Shown here piece by piece: positions 8,526 to 16,748 of a stretch of 64,000 nt of DNA. The first letter of the stretch is position 1. The number at the start of each line of letters is the position of its first letter. Source of the DNA: Litchfieldia alkalitelluris (GTDB taxonomy: Bacteria; Bacillota; Bacilli; Bacillales; Salisediminibacteriaceae); contig NZ_KZ119600.1 of assembly GCF_002153425.1 (NCBI RefSeq), positions 2,267,436 through 2,331,435 on the forward strand. Direction: 5' to 3'. A program made the translations under genes and the position numbers. The notes under the pieces were generated by a model that saw only the letters and a program-made list of their open reading frames with translations, was not told where the DNA came from and searched no databases.

Positions 8526-10199
8526 CTAATTTGGGCAGACGGGGGCCTTTATCCGATTTTCGCATTTTTTATAACGGTAAAAAGGCTTTATAGGTTCAGC
8601 TAATTTCTTCACTATTATTTTCAAGTTGATAACCATTGCCGTCAATTTAGATGTTATCCTTAATGATTCTCTCCCTCTTGTTCTTGGTTTCCTGAGTCCA
8701 TGATGGTTGGCTGCTTCATTATTCGTTCTTTCCACATCGTACCGATCCCTTAATGCATCTTTTCCAACTTCAGTTAAATTATAGGATTTTCCTTGTTCCA
8801 TTATTTCATAGTAATCACTGATAAAAACGGTACGACCTTTTTCATTGGTTGTACATTGTTCAAATAGTGGACAAACTTGACAAGTTTTCGCTTCGAATTT
8901 GAATTGATTCCCTTGATTTACGTTATTTCGCACTTTCTTAGAAGTCGAATACCCTTGAGGACAGATGACCTCATCCAAATTGGCATCATAAACAAACCAA
9001 TCGCTTTCTAATAACCCCGTTGGATTTTTATATTTTTGTATAGGAGCTGTCATTAAAATTTTCATTCCTTGTATTTTCTGACGATTTTCACCTGTGCCAT
9101 AGGCCGTATCACCTATGAGCTGTTTCGGTGCAATTCCGTAACTACCTATCATTTCTTTCACCATTGGACCAAGACGCTCTCCGTCCCACTCATTGCCTGG
9201 AATGGGTTCAATATTCAAGACTAATCCGTTCTCCCTCGACTCTAAGACTTGGATTTTATCTCCGGTAAACTTCAAGGATTTCGATTTATATCCACTCCGA
9301 ATTTCTGGATCATAGGCACTTCGAATTCGATCTTTTGGTTTTTCTTTTTTTGATAATTCTTGGTACTGGGGTTGTCCCTGTTCGGCCCCTTCGTGCTTAT
9401 CCTGATCAATTGATTTAGTGTTTTCCTGTAAAATTTGATAGAGAATGGCTTGAAGTTCCAAACAACGAAGTTGTTGTTTTGATTTCTTCCATGTCCAGAA
9501 TATAGGTTTTACTTTTTCATTTTCTAGCCAATGTAACAGGCTATAGGCTTCCACCACCAGGCGACTAAATAATACCAATCGTCGCTTTTCAGGTATTTGA
9601 TCCGAGAGTGGCTTCATAAAGCTTTTGAGTGCACAATCCTTTTGAAGATAGGTATACAGCTTTGGATATGTACGTTCGATGTGATGAATAATTTGAAGGA
9701 TTCCTTGTTGGATTAAGCGATACGACCCTACTTTGGCAATGTTAGCATACGTATGAAAGGAATCAATAAGCCAACGATCATCTTCTTTCCCCCACAGCCC
9801 TTTGTCTAAAGCTTGGGAAAGAATGTGGTGGTGACACGCATCAAATAGGGCAGAACCCATGCGATCTCGATCGAGCCCTAAGGTACTATGGTCGAAACCG
9901 TTAAAAGCAACGGGCACTCCCAAAAAACGTTTTATATGTAGATGATAAAGAATGGCCACTTCCATTTCACGATCAGAGTAATTGTGATAGCGTTGAGCAA
10001 AATGAATCTTTAATTTAAGAGAAGGAGCATAAGGACGTTGTCCTTTAGAGGAATACAAGGATGCACAGAGTTCATCTGCAAAGGAAAAGTCAATCACTTG
10101 TTCTACTCGGCTCCAGAAAGGATGGGAAGGGACTGAAGAGAAAACTTCATAATCTGCGAAAGACAACTGACCAAATGTTTTATATTGAATATGAGCCAT
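8526..10199 (-). CDS. IS1182-family DDE transposase
   Basis: The 557-aa protein has the IS1182 layout. The N-terminal recognition region contains PSHPFWSRVEQVIDF and SLKLKIHFAQRYHNYSDREM, and the DDE catalytic core contains WLIDSFHTYAN, then LIGDTAYGTGENR and the C-terminal YDVERTNNEAANHHGLRKPR. A zinc-like cysteine cluster (CQVCPLFEQC) lies between. The start chosen is ATG 10199, which has GGAG eight bases upstream; an in-frame GTG three codons earlier is less well placed. The reading frame is intact, so the element may be active. I could not find convincing terminal inverted repeats. Confidence 0.9.
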   Translation of the reverse strand: MAHIQYKTFGQLSFADYEVFSSVPSHPFWSRVEQVIDFSFADELCASLYSSKGQRPYAPSLKLKIHFAQRYHNYSDREMEVAILYHLHIKRFLGVPVAFNGFDHSTLGLDRDRMGSALFDACHHHILSQALDKGLWGKEDDRWLIDSFHTYANIAKVGSYRLIQQGILQIIHHIERTYPKLYTYLQKDCALKSFMKPLSDQIPEKRRLVLFSRLVVEAYSLLHWLENEKVKPIFWTWKKSKQQLRCLELQAILYQILQENTKSIDQDKHEGAEQGQPQYQELSKKEKPKDRIRSAYDPEIRSGYKSKSLKFTGDKIQVLESRENGLVLNIEPIPGNEWDGERLGPMVKEMIGSYGIAPKQLIGDTAYGTGENRQKIQGMKILMTAPIQKYKNPTGLLESDWFVYDANLDEVICPQGYSTSKKVRNNVNQGNQFKFEAKTCQVCPLFEQCTTNEKGRTVFISDYYEIMEQGKSYNLTEVGKDALRDRYDVERTNNEAANHHGLRKPRTRGRESLRITSKLTAMVINLKIIVKKLAEPIKPFYRYKKCENRIKAPVCPN

Positions 10200-10737
10200 C
10201 ACGATCACTCCATATATAAGATTTGTCTTAATTTTACCTTAGATATGGAGGAAAGTGATGAGTTAATGAAAAAAGTATGTGAAATAGGAGATTATTATGA
10301 GTTAATCGACAGTCTCATTTCTCCACTTATTTACGCAACTCATTTCTGGTTACTCAAGTTCAACCTAATTCAACTCTATTTTAGATAGGCAAATAGTAGT
10401 TACTTTAACATACAAAATAATTATTGAATAATGAGTATTAGTCTGTTGTTTTTTAGTGCGATATTTCGGAGTTCAATTAGAGACTAAATTAAGGGAAAAC
10501 CTTGTTATATCAATAAAAATTCCTAGTATAATTAGCTATCTATTTGGACTAGGAATTAAGGTTATATTTGTATTTTTCTCCTCACGAACATAACTACTTA
10601 AATAAAGGTCCTAGACTCTTTTTCAATGTGAAGCCTTATAATCACCATACAATTAAGTAATTGCCTCAAAGATTGTCCTTCAGTTATTATTTAAATTAAC
10701 CCTAAAGAGTAAATGAAATTGATAAGGAGAGAAGATC
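10200..10737. other. IS-flanking intergenic region with a hairpin
   Basis: About 540 bases hold no gene I can support. A 67-codon open stretch at 10185-10388 (plus) contains a charged segment (MEESDELMKKVCEIGDYYEL) that could be a fragment of a gene cut by the IS, but no family was recognised. A hairpin with perfect 10-bp arms AATTCCTAGT and ACTAGGAATT lies at 10518-10557, without a clear T tract. Confidence 0.4.
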
Positions 10738-11031
10738 ATGACTGCAATGTATTTCTTTGGAGGAATGCTAGTCATTCTTCAGCTCATAATCGCCTATTCA
10801 GCGCATGTGAATAGGAAATCTAATACAAAGACTAAATATATTTTTTCGTATGTACAATTATGTATAGGAATTTTTTTAGTTCCTGTTAGTTCAATCTTCA
10901 GTCAATGGGGGCAAATATTACTTGCCAGTGTTGGGGTTACCATGATTCTTACATCCCTATTAGTAATTCCTTTGATTACTATAATATTTAACAGTACTAG
11001 TTTTGAGAGGAAAGCAAGATCAAAGATATAA
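10738..11031 (+). CDS. Small membrane protein, hypothetical (97 aa)
   Basis: Three hydrophobic segments (about residues 3-22, 34-52 and 58-84) are separated by basic loops. The C-terminus is positively charged (RKARSKI). AAGGAG lies about nine bases before the ATG. A strong terminator follows, so it is a single-gene unit. No family was recognised, and its role is unknown. Confidence 0.65.
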   Translation: MTAMYFFGGMLVILQLIIAYSAHVNRKSNTKTKYIFSYVQLCIGIFLVPVSSIFSQWGQILLASVGVTMILTSLLVIPLITIIFNSTSFERKARSKI

Positions 11032-11036
11032 TCTTA

Positions 11037-11090
11037 AAAAACACTCACCCAAACAGGATCATATATATCCTTATGGGTGAGTGTTTTTAA
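11037..11090 (+). terminator. Rho-independent terminator
   Basis: AAAACACTCACCCA pairs with TGGGTGAGTGTTTT, a 14-bp perfect stem followed by a T-rich tail. It can serve the 97-aa gene and, on the other strand, the convergent GNAT gene. Confidence 0.88.
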
Positions 11091-11122
11091 TTCGTAAATT
11101 GAAAGAGGCAAAGTTTCAAATA

Positions 11123-11647
11123 TTAAACAGCAGGTCTCCAATATATTTCTCCGTATTTTTCATTTTCTAATAGGGAAACTTGGAAATTGTGCTTTTTATA
11201 GAAATGAACTAGTCGATCAAGATGTTCCCAATCCCTTTCCACTATGTCTCCTTTAATTATATTGACATTTTGCTCTAAAGCATGCTCCTTTAAAAACTTC
11301 ATACATACAGAGCCATATCCACGATTCTCTACACCACGTATATCATCAATATGAATCATATGATTATCTTTATATTGAGCATGAATGGAAAAATCCCATG
11401 TTCCACGATAAGGGGTGTCGCAATCATGAAGCATGATTCTACAAACATTTCCATCATCCATACTGTACACGATGACCCATTTATCCTCTTTCGTAAGTTC
11501 AATACCAAGTATTTGGTTACGTTTAGCAATTTCCTTCATATTCTCTTTCATTCGGAAAATTTGAAACTCTAATTCTTCAAATTCTTCAATTATCTTTTCT
11601 TTCTTTTTGTCTTCCTTCCTTTCGAAAGCAGACATCTCAGAAAGCAT
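11123..11647 (-). CDS. GNAT-family N-acetyltransferase (putative)
   Basis: This 174-aa protein begins with a charged coiled-coil-like helix (about residues 4-50, rich in E and K). A GNAT fold with the acetyl-CoA loop GVENRGYGSVCMKFL near residues 105-120 follows. A C-terminal HLDRLVHFYKKHNFQV segment matches the 'LV.FY.K.GF' end of GNATs. The start was moved to ATG 11647 because GGAGGG precedes it by six bases; a more upstream in-frame ATG has no ribosome site. Acyl acceptor unknown. Confidence 0.75.
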   Translation of the reverse strand: MLSEMSAFERKEDKKKEKIIEEFEELEFQIFRMKENMKEIAKRNQILGIELTKEDKWVIVYSMDDGNVCRIMLHDCDTPYRGTWDFSIHAQYKDNHMIHIDDIRGVENRGYGSVCMKFLKEHALEQNVNIIKGDIVERDWEHLDRLVHFYKKHNFQVSLLENEKYGEIYWRPAV

Positions 11648-11865
11648 AAAACTCCCTCCCATTAATACCTATTCTTTATGTTTACGTTCACTCATACAAT
11701 TAAAGTATTTTACTAAATATTACTAAGTTTTTCAAGGTATATATACTATATTTTTCGGTGAAAAAGATGTGATAAAAATCTTATGAAATATTGGGTTTAA
11801 ATTATATGTAATAAGTAAATATAGGTAGGTAAGGAATAAACTAAAGGACAAGGGAGGAGTTAGTC

Positions 11866-12288
11866 ATGTCTGAGAAGATTTTAACTACAAAAGCAACTGT
11901 AAAAGGTGGACGTGAAGGTCATGTGAAATCTGATAATGGTGTGATTGATCTTGATCTATCTATGCCAAAGGGAAGTGAAATACCACCTGACACAACTAAT
12001 CCAGAACAGTTGTTTGCTGCTGGATACGCAGCGTGTTATGATGGAGCATTAAACCTAATGGCCTCTAGATCAAAAAAGACAATAGATTCAACAATAGAAG
12101 CTGAGGTGAGTTTATTAAAAGATGAAAGTGATGGTGGATTTAAAATAGGAGTTACTTTACATGTAAATATAAGTGGAGTATCTCAAGCAGAAGGCGAAGA
12201 GCTTGCTCAAAAAGCACATGAGTTCTGTCCATATTCTAAAGCAACAAAAGGTAACATAGATGTTAATTTGGAAGTGCATGCAAGCTAA
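11866..12288 (+). CDS. ohr: Organic hydroperoxide resistance protein, Ohr/OsmC family
   Basis: A 140-aa cytosolic thiol peroxidase that reduces organic hydroperoxides as a homodimer. Both redox cysteines of the family are present: Cys57 in AACYDGAL (peroxidatic) and Cys121 in HEFCPYSKATKGNI (resolving). The C-terminal NIDVNLEV is typical of Ohr. GGGAGGAG precedes the ATG. The usual partner regulator OhrR is not adjacent, and I see no clear OhrR operator in the 200-bp leader. It is a single-gene unit ended by a terminator. Confidence 0.93.
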   Translation: MSEKILTTKATVKGGREGHVKSDNGVIDLDLSMPKGSEIPPDTTNPEQLFAAGYAACYDGALNLMASRSKKTIDSTIEAEVSLLKDESDGGFKIGVTLHVNISGVSQAEGEELAQKAHEFCPYSKATKGNIDVNLEVHAS

Positions 12289-12303
12289 TTAAATAACAAA
12301 CTT

Positions 12304-12334
12304 AACTACCGTAGCATTATGCGGTAGTTTTTTC
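12304..12334 (+). terminator. Rho-independent terminator of ohr
   Basis: AACTACCG pairs with CGGTAGTT around a 10-nt loop, followed by six T. Confidence 0.9.
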
Positions 12335-12474
12335 TATATAAATTGGTAAGTTGAAAAAGAAGGGAAATCAAAGCATTTTTATTGATTAATATTTAAATTC
12401 GTGCAATAATTCATACTAAACACATATGAATAATTATATACCTATTTTTTTGTTGGAAAGAGAGGTTGATATTT

Positions 12475-12891
12475 ATGAAGGGAATTCCCGTAACTTTAGT
12501 GAAGGCTAATCAATTAATGTTAGTGTTGTTAACTTTAACTTCTATACTTTTTCAAAATATTTATATTGTTATGTTTACCTTTGGTTTAATAGTGTTATCA
12601 CTTATTTTTGGACCGCGTGCTAATGTTGCTATGCAGATTGCCAAATGGGTAATAAAAGACCTTAAGAATGATGAGACAGAAGCTGTTGTATTATTAAGAT
12701 TTAATCAGATTATTGCATCGTCTCTTCTATTCATTGCAATAATTACTTTTTTGATTACGCAGCATTGGATAGCTTGGGTGTTCGTCGGCATGGTGACTGT
12801 AGCAGCTAGTATCGCTCTCGCGGGCTTTTGTATAGGGTGTTTTTTATATTATCAATATAAAAGACTTCTATATAAATCCTCACAAAGTTAA
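12475..12891 (+). CDS. DUF4395 membrane protein
   Basis: The 138-aa protein has two membrane-spanning pairs (about residues 13-45 and 78-122). The FGPRANVAMQIAKW segment between them and the FCIGCFLYYQYKRL end are typical of DUF4395. Members are often linked to thioredoxin-like or sulfur-handling proteins, and two Cys (CIGC) sit in the last helix. AGAGG lies nine bases before ATG 12475, which I prefer to an upstream TTG. Function is not known; none of its neighbours is a thioredoxin. Confidence 0.8.
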   Translation: MKGIPVTLVKANQLMLVLLTLTSILFQNIYIVMFTFGLIVLSLIFGPRANVAMQIAKWVIKDLKNDETEAVVLLRFNQIIASSLLFIAIITFLITQHWIAWVFVGMVTVAASIALAGFCIGCFLYYQYKRLLYKSSQS

Positions 12892-12897
12892 ATAAAA

Positions 12898-12935
12898 GCA
12901 TCCTCACTAAAATAACTGTGGGGATGCTATTTTTA
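12898..12935 (+). terminator. Rho-independent terminator
   Basis: GCATCCTCAC pairs with GTGGGGATGC (one G-T) around a 10-nt loop, followed by ATTTTT. Confidence 0.88.
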
Positions 12936-13011
12936 ATACCGTTGAGATTCCGCCAAGTCTTTTCGAACATCGCTCTCCAAGTTATGATATAGAAAGAGGT
13001 GATTAAAATGA

Positions 13012-13119
13012 GTAGAACCTTTTGAGTTTTATCTGAAAATGGGTTTCTCCATTGCGGGAGTTCTTCCTGATGCTAACGGAAGAGGAAAACCAGATATATT
13101 TCTTGCGAAAAAAGTGTGA
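13012..13119 (+). pseudogene. Remnant of a GNAT acetyltransferase (C-terminal 35 codons)
   Basis: Read in one frame the stretch encodes EPFEFYLKMGFSIAGVLPDA and then NGRGKPDIFLAKKV before a stop. This is the hallmark C-terminus of a GNAT acetyltransferase ('PFY.K.GF..AGVLPDANG.GKPDIF.AK'). Upstream of it only an AGAGGTG ribosome site and ATG at 13008 survive, in a different frame that stops after five codons. The N-terminal three-quarters of the gene are gone, so this is a deletion remnant. Confidence 0.8.
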
Positions 13120-13259
13120 TTGATGTCTTTACATACGAATAATTATTTTAATTCATAAAATGACTAAAAAGTTTAGAAATCCATACATGCTTTCCATCAG
13201 ATATAACAAACTAAATGAAGAACTACAATGTTATTAAATTCATGATGGAGGTTAAATGT

Positions 13260-13886
13260 ATGATTAGAAAATTATTACTTTCAACATTAATGATGTTACT
13301 TATTTTTCCAATGATGGCTGGAGCTCAAGAAATCAAATTTTTTGATGATCCGCCGTTTGAGCATTACAAAGTATCTCCAGGTGATTCCTTTTGGTTTATT
13401 GGTCAACGATATAATGTAGATTATAAGAGATTGATGCAACTAAACCCTGACATTGACCCATTAAATATGCAGGTTGGTGAAGTGATCCGTCTTAAGGAAG
13501 CGGCTGAGCATCATTCTCAGTTTGAAGAACAAGTAGTTTCTCTTGTAAACCAACAACGGCGACAAAATGGGTTGCAACCTTTACAGCACCGCGCTGATTT
13601 GAAAAATGTTGCACATAAGAAGGCAGAAGATATGATCAATTCAAATTACTTCTCACATAACAGCCCTAACTACGGATCACCTTTTGATATGCTTCGAACA
13701 TATGGAATTAATTACCGTTCTGCTGCTGAAAATATTGCAAAGGGACAGACTACTCCTGAACAAGTTATGAATTCCTGGATGAATTCTCCTGGACATCGTC
13801 GAAATATATTAAATGGTGACTTTGATACAATTGGTGTTGGATTTTATCGTGGTGCATGGGTTCAATTGTTTATACGCGCTAGATAA
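13260..13886 (+). CDS. Secreted LysM-CAP domain protein (YkwD-like)
   Basis: The 208-aa precursor has a signal peptide (MIRKLLLSTLMMLLIFPMMA, cleaved near AGA-QE). A LysM wall-binding domain (about residues 38-80; YKVSPGDSFWFIGQRYNVDY) and a CAP/SCP domain follow (about residues 90-208). CAP motifs are present: HNSPNYGSPFDMLRTYG, AAENIAKGQ and SWMNSPGHRRNIL. CAP histidines and glutamate are in place. The start is ATG 13260 with GGAGG eight bases upstream; the frame is open 15 codons further but without a ribosome site. Likely an extracytoplasmic, spore-coat or wall-associated protein. Confidence 0.88.
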   Translation: MIRKLLLSTLMMLLIFPMMAGAQEIKFFDDPPFEHYKVSPGDSFWFIGQRYNVDYKRLMQLNPDIDPLNMQVGEVIRLKEAAEHHSQFEEQVVSLVNQQRRQNGLQPLQHRADLKNVAHKKAEDMINSNYFSHNSPNYGSPFDMLRTYGINYRSAAENIAKGQTTPEQVMNSWMNSPGHRRNILNGDFDTIGVGFYRGAWVQLFIRAR

Positions 13887-13898
13887 ATGAAATACTTT

Positions 13899-13930
13899 AT
13901 ATTTGTAAGGATTGGGTAAATTCCCAGTCC
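13899..13930 (+). terminator. Rho-independent terminator of the CAP gene
   Basis: AAGGATTGGG pairs with CCCAGTCCTT (one G-T pair), followed by TTTTAGTTTTT. Confidence 0.88.
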
Positions 13931-14036
13931 TTTTTAGTTTTTACAGTTATCATATTAATTAAGGAAGAGACAGGCTTACCTTAAACTTAAAATCAAAGGT
14001 GTCAATGATCAACATTATCCATTAACAGAGCCACTA

Positions 14037-14070
14037 TAAAAAAACATGCGATTAATTTAATCACATGTTT
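14037..14070 (-). terminator. Terminator of the peroxiredoxin-molybdoenzyme operon, displaced by a MITE
   Basis: AAACATG-C-GATTAA faces TTAATC-A-CATGTTT, a near-perfect hairpin. On the minus strand it is followed by a run of T. It sits beyond the 257-bp inverted-repeat element, about 350 bp from the stop codon it would serve, which suggests the element was inserted between gene and terminator. Confidence 0.65.
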
Positions 14071-14087
14071 AGAACTGAAGTATATAA

Positions 14088-14344
14088 TTTAACACCGTTT
14101 GGGACCCAACCACTCACATATCAGAATGTAGTGATCACTATTTTATACAGTTACATTTCCCTAGAAAACCTTGGGCTACTTTTACACTCAAGTGTATGTG
14201 TGTCGCTTCCATCATTTTACATTTCCCGATTATCATAGTAGGAGTAGCTAATACATACTAAGAGGGAATCTAAATTAATACTTCTAAAAAAATTCGTTTA
14301 ATATTCGGAAACAACTTCATGGTTGAGCCTCAAACGGTGTTAAA
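14088..14344. mobile_element. Candidate MITE, 257 bp, with 24-bp imperfect terminal inverted repeats
   Basis: The left end TTTAACACCGTTTGGGACCC and the reverse complement of the right end TTTAACACCGTTTGAGGCTC agree for 24 positions with 3 mismatches (both continue into AACC). The flanks on both sides carry TAA (14085-14087 and 14345-14347), a possible target duplication. No open frame is inside. TTACATTTCCC occurs twice internally, and a small palindrome AGTGATCACT lies near 14131. The structure fits a nonautonomous element mobilised in trans; no family was recognised. Confidence 0.6.
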
Positions 14345-14419
14345 TAATTCTTGTTTTCTTTATCTATCCTTTACCCATAATCCTGAATAATATTGTGAAC
14401 AGATTGTGACAACTTGTTA

Positions 14420-15466
14420 TTATTCAATATTTATATAAATGGTGTCTATGGCGTTGTAACCATAACCTTTTTGATTCCAATATGCTCTAAATGGCTGTGT
14501 AGAACCAGTACTATCAGTTGCTTTTGCCCGAATGGAGTAGTGACCTTTATGTTTAACCTTCCACTTATAGCTCCAAGGTGTCCATGTATAGCCTTGACTG
14601 TTTTTCTTTAAATCAGCACTAATCCATTCACTATCATTAATACTAACGGCAACTTCTACTATTTTTCCTTTTCCCGACCAAGATATCCCTTTAATTTCAT
14701 GCTCTCCAACTCCAAGTTTTGAAAAGTTTAATGGTTGTTGAATAGTAGTATTAACATTTACGGTTGTTACTGGAAAGGCATTATCTTTATTGGTTTTATT
14801 TGGATAGTAAACATAGTCATCTGTCTGGAAAGGGCCAGAGAAAGGTTTTTCTACGAGGTAAATATTTTTTAACCACTTAACAGAGGCCATTGCATACCAT
14901 TGAGGCACAATTAATCTTAATGGTCCACCCCGTTTAAAAGATAGGGGACTCCCATTGTATTCATAAGCAATTATGGTATCTGAGTGGAGGGCCTTTGATA
15001 TGGGAAGACTCCTTATAAATGAGGCATGTTTACCATCTGGCCTTTCACCGAAATCATATCCTTCGAAAACAACTTCTTGGACATTTGATTTTATTCCTGT
15101 ATATTTAAACAATTCATTTAAGGTAATCCCTCTCCATGTCCCTTGACTAATAGCCCCATTTTCCCACTGTTCGCCGTAAACTCTCGGTTCAAATTTAGAC
15201 CGTTTATTTCCTGCACATTCAAGCATAACTTTTAATGATTTACTTTTCATTTGTTTAAAATGCTCAAAGTGAAAAACTAGGGGTTTATATACTTCACCGT
15301 ATATTCGGAGTGAAATTTTACTGTTTAGTGTTGGGTAAGGGAAGTGATTACGTATAAAGAATAAATTTTCTGAAGTAGATAGGCTTTTTAAAAAATGTAT
15401 TGGTGACTCCTGGACTTCTGGGTCTGTGCTACGCGTAGTCCTAAAAAGTCTATTCTTGTCGTTCAT
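14420..15466 (-). CDS. Sulfite-oxidase-family molybdopterin oxidoreductase
   Basis: This 348-aa protein carries the Mo-pterin domain (about residues 45-225). It includes the cofactor-ligating cysteine in MLECAGNKR (Cys85) and the QGTWRGITLNEL and RGGPLRLIVPQWYA signatures. A C-terminal Mo-co dimerisation domain follows (about residues 230-345, GISWSGKGKIVEVAVSINDSEW). No Tat or Sec signal is seen, so it looks cytosolic. The substrate could be sulfite or a sulfoxide-type compound. It starts 25 bp after the candidate Sec-peroxiredoxin with a GGAGG site, so the two form an operon. Confidence 0.9.
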   Translation of the reverse strand: MNDKNRLFRTTRSTDPEVQESPIHFLKSLSTSENLFFIRNHFPYPTLNSKISLRIYGEVYKPLVFHFEHFKQMKSKSLKVMLECAGNKRSKFEPRVYGEQWENGAISQGTWRGITLNELFKYTGIKSNVQEVVFEGYDFGERPDGKHASFIRSLPISKALHSDTIIAYEYNGSPLSFKRGGPLRLIVPQWYAMASVKWLKNIYLVEKPFSGPFQTDDYVYYPNKTNKDNAFPVTTVNVNTTIQQPLNFSKLGVGEHEIKGISWSGKGKIVEVAVSINDSEWISADLKKNSQGYTWTPWSYKWKVKHKGHYSIRAKATDSTGSTQPFRAYWNQKGYGYNAIDTIYINIE

Positions 15467-15490
15467 GATGTCCTCCTCAGAATAAACTAT

Positions 15491-16120
15491 TTAATATTTC
15501 CCAATGTCTGATGGATTAGGTTCAATTCCGTTTAATCCAGGTACCCAGTTGGCAGGTACGCCTTTGCCAGTACTTTCATTGTATTGTATGCCTTTCACCA
15601 TTCTTAGTAACTCCTGAGCGTTTCTTCCTATTTCTTTAGGATAAATCATTTTAGATTCAATAATTCCTGTTGGGTTAATGATCAATGTTGCCCTATATGC
15701 AGCTCCCGATCCTTCATCCAATACGCGATAGGCTCTACTAATCCAATGGTTACGATCACTCACTAGTGGATATGTAACTCTACTAGCTGCGGCCGATGTT
15801 TCAGTAAATACTTTATGGGAGTATACACTATCAGTACTAATTCCAAGAACTTCTGTATTTATGGCGTTAAACTCATGATGATGAGCAGCAACTGCTGCTA
15901 GTTCAGTAGGTCATACAAAAGTGAAGTCACTGCCATAAAAAAATAAAATAAGCCATGAACCACGGAATTGATCAAGTCTAATTTTCTTTATACTTCCATT
16001 AACATATGATTCTGCTTCAAAAATAGGAGCAATATCACCTAAGGTTGCCTCAAAAGTTCTTGGATACTTCTGTAATTCTTCAACCGTTATTATATTTTTT
16101 TCATATCCATGTTTATTCAT
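15491..16120 (-). CDS. Candidate selenocysteine peroxiredoxin (AhpC/TSA family), Sec codon TGA at 15911-15913
   Basis: Read through one TGA, this frame gives a full-length 209-aa peroxiredoxin. The first part ends FFYGSDFTFV, then TGA (codon 70), then PTELAAVAAHHHEF, STDSVYSHKVF and PANWVPG. Relatives read FTFVCPTE, so the TGA replaces precisely the peroxidatic cysteine. There are no Cys residues at all and the resolving-cysteine site (VCPANW type) is VPANW, so this would be a one-Sec enzyme. ATG 16120 has GGAGG eight bases upstream. A candidate SECIS follows the TGA. No frameshift or other stop is present. The alternative is a recent nonsense mutation. Confidence 0.8.
15884..15899 (-). promoter_or_regulatory. 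Candidate bacterial SECIS hairpin for the peroxiredoxin
   Basis: On the minus strand, 11 nt after the TGA, AGCAGC-AGTT-GCTGCT forms a perfect 6-bp stem with a 4-nt loop that has G in position 2. The TGA-to-loop distance is 17 nt. Known bacterial SECIS elements have a G early in the apical loop about 16-37 nt after UGA. Confidence 0.6.
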
Positions 16121-16400
16121 TACATACACCTCCCATGTTCAATGTTATAACTAATTGATATATATTCCACTTTTAAGGATTATTTACTGATTTTTTCAGG
16201 ACATCAAGACAAGTTCGTAACATAACGACTTTCACAGCAGCAATACTAAAAAAATATAGTATGATTTTAGACTGTCGTGTAGGGGGTTGAGTTGACTTGG
16301 ATAAATATAACATTCATATATTTCTTAAAGCCATAAACAATAGGACTACACTGATATTATTACAATATCAGAATTCAAAATTTCGAAAGGAGAATGTAAC

Positions 16401-16607
16401 ATGGCAACAAACAACAACAACTCAAACAATCTTGTAGTACCTGGAGTGCAACAAGCACTTGATCAAATGAAATATGAGATTGCACAAGAATTTGGTGTAA
16501 ACCTTGGGCCAGATTCTCCTGCACGAGCAAACGGGTCAGTAGGTGGCGAGATTACTAAGCGCCTAGTACAACAAGCAGAGCAACAATTCGGTGGACCAAA
16601 AGCTTAA
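16401..16607 (+). CDS. Small acid-soluble spore protein, alpha/beta type
   Basis: A 68-aa DNA-binding protein that saturates spore DNA and protects it from UV and heat. The family signatures are present: the germination-protease site KYEIAQEFG and the C-terminal [21 protein letters not shown]. The N-terminus is Asn-rich ([20 protein letters not shown]). AAAGGAG precedes ATG 16401. Expression is expected in the forespore under sigma-G, but I could not identify the promoter with confidence. Confidence 0.95.
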   Translation: MATNNNNSNNLVVPGVQQALDQMKYEIAQEFGVNLGPDSPARANGSVGGEITKRLVQQAEQQFGGPKA

Positions 16608-16620
16608 TATAATGGATATT

Positions 16621-16650
16621 AGAGTACAAGGGCTTCCTTGTACTCTTTTT
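16621..16650 (+). terminator. Rho-independent terminator of the SASP gene
   Basis: AGAGTACAAGG pairs with CCTTGTACTCT around a 4-nt loop, followed by TTTT. Confidence 0.92.
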
Positions 16651-16748
16651 ATTTAATTCGGGACAAAAGTAGGATATACCGGCGACAAGTAATGACAACA
16701 TTCTTAAATTCTCCTAAGTATAATTGTAAAAAGAGGAGGGGGACACTA

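Noticed and set aside
8509..10242. Similar AT-rich strings at both IS sides (ATATTGTCCTAATTT and ATTTGTCTTAATTTT)
   Set aside because: They are in direct, not inverted, orientation and only partly alike, so they are neither terminal inverted repeats nor an exact target duplication.
10185..10388. 67-codon plus-strand frame at the IS right flank
   Set aside because: It begins inside the transposase 5' end and has no ribosome site or recognised family. At most it carries a fragment of an interrupted gene.
13008..13025. ATG with early TGA as a third selenoprotein
   Set aside because: The GNAT homology is in a different frame from this ATG/TGA, so the TGA does not replace a cysteine; the locus is a deletion remnant.
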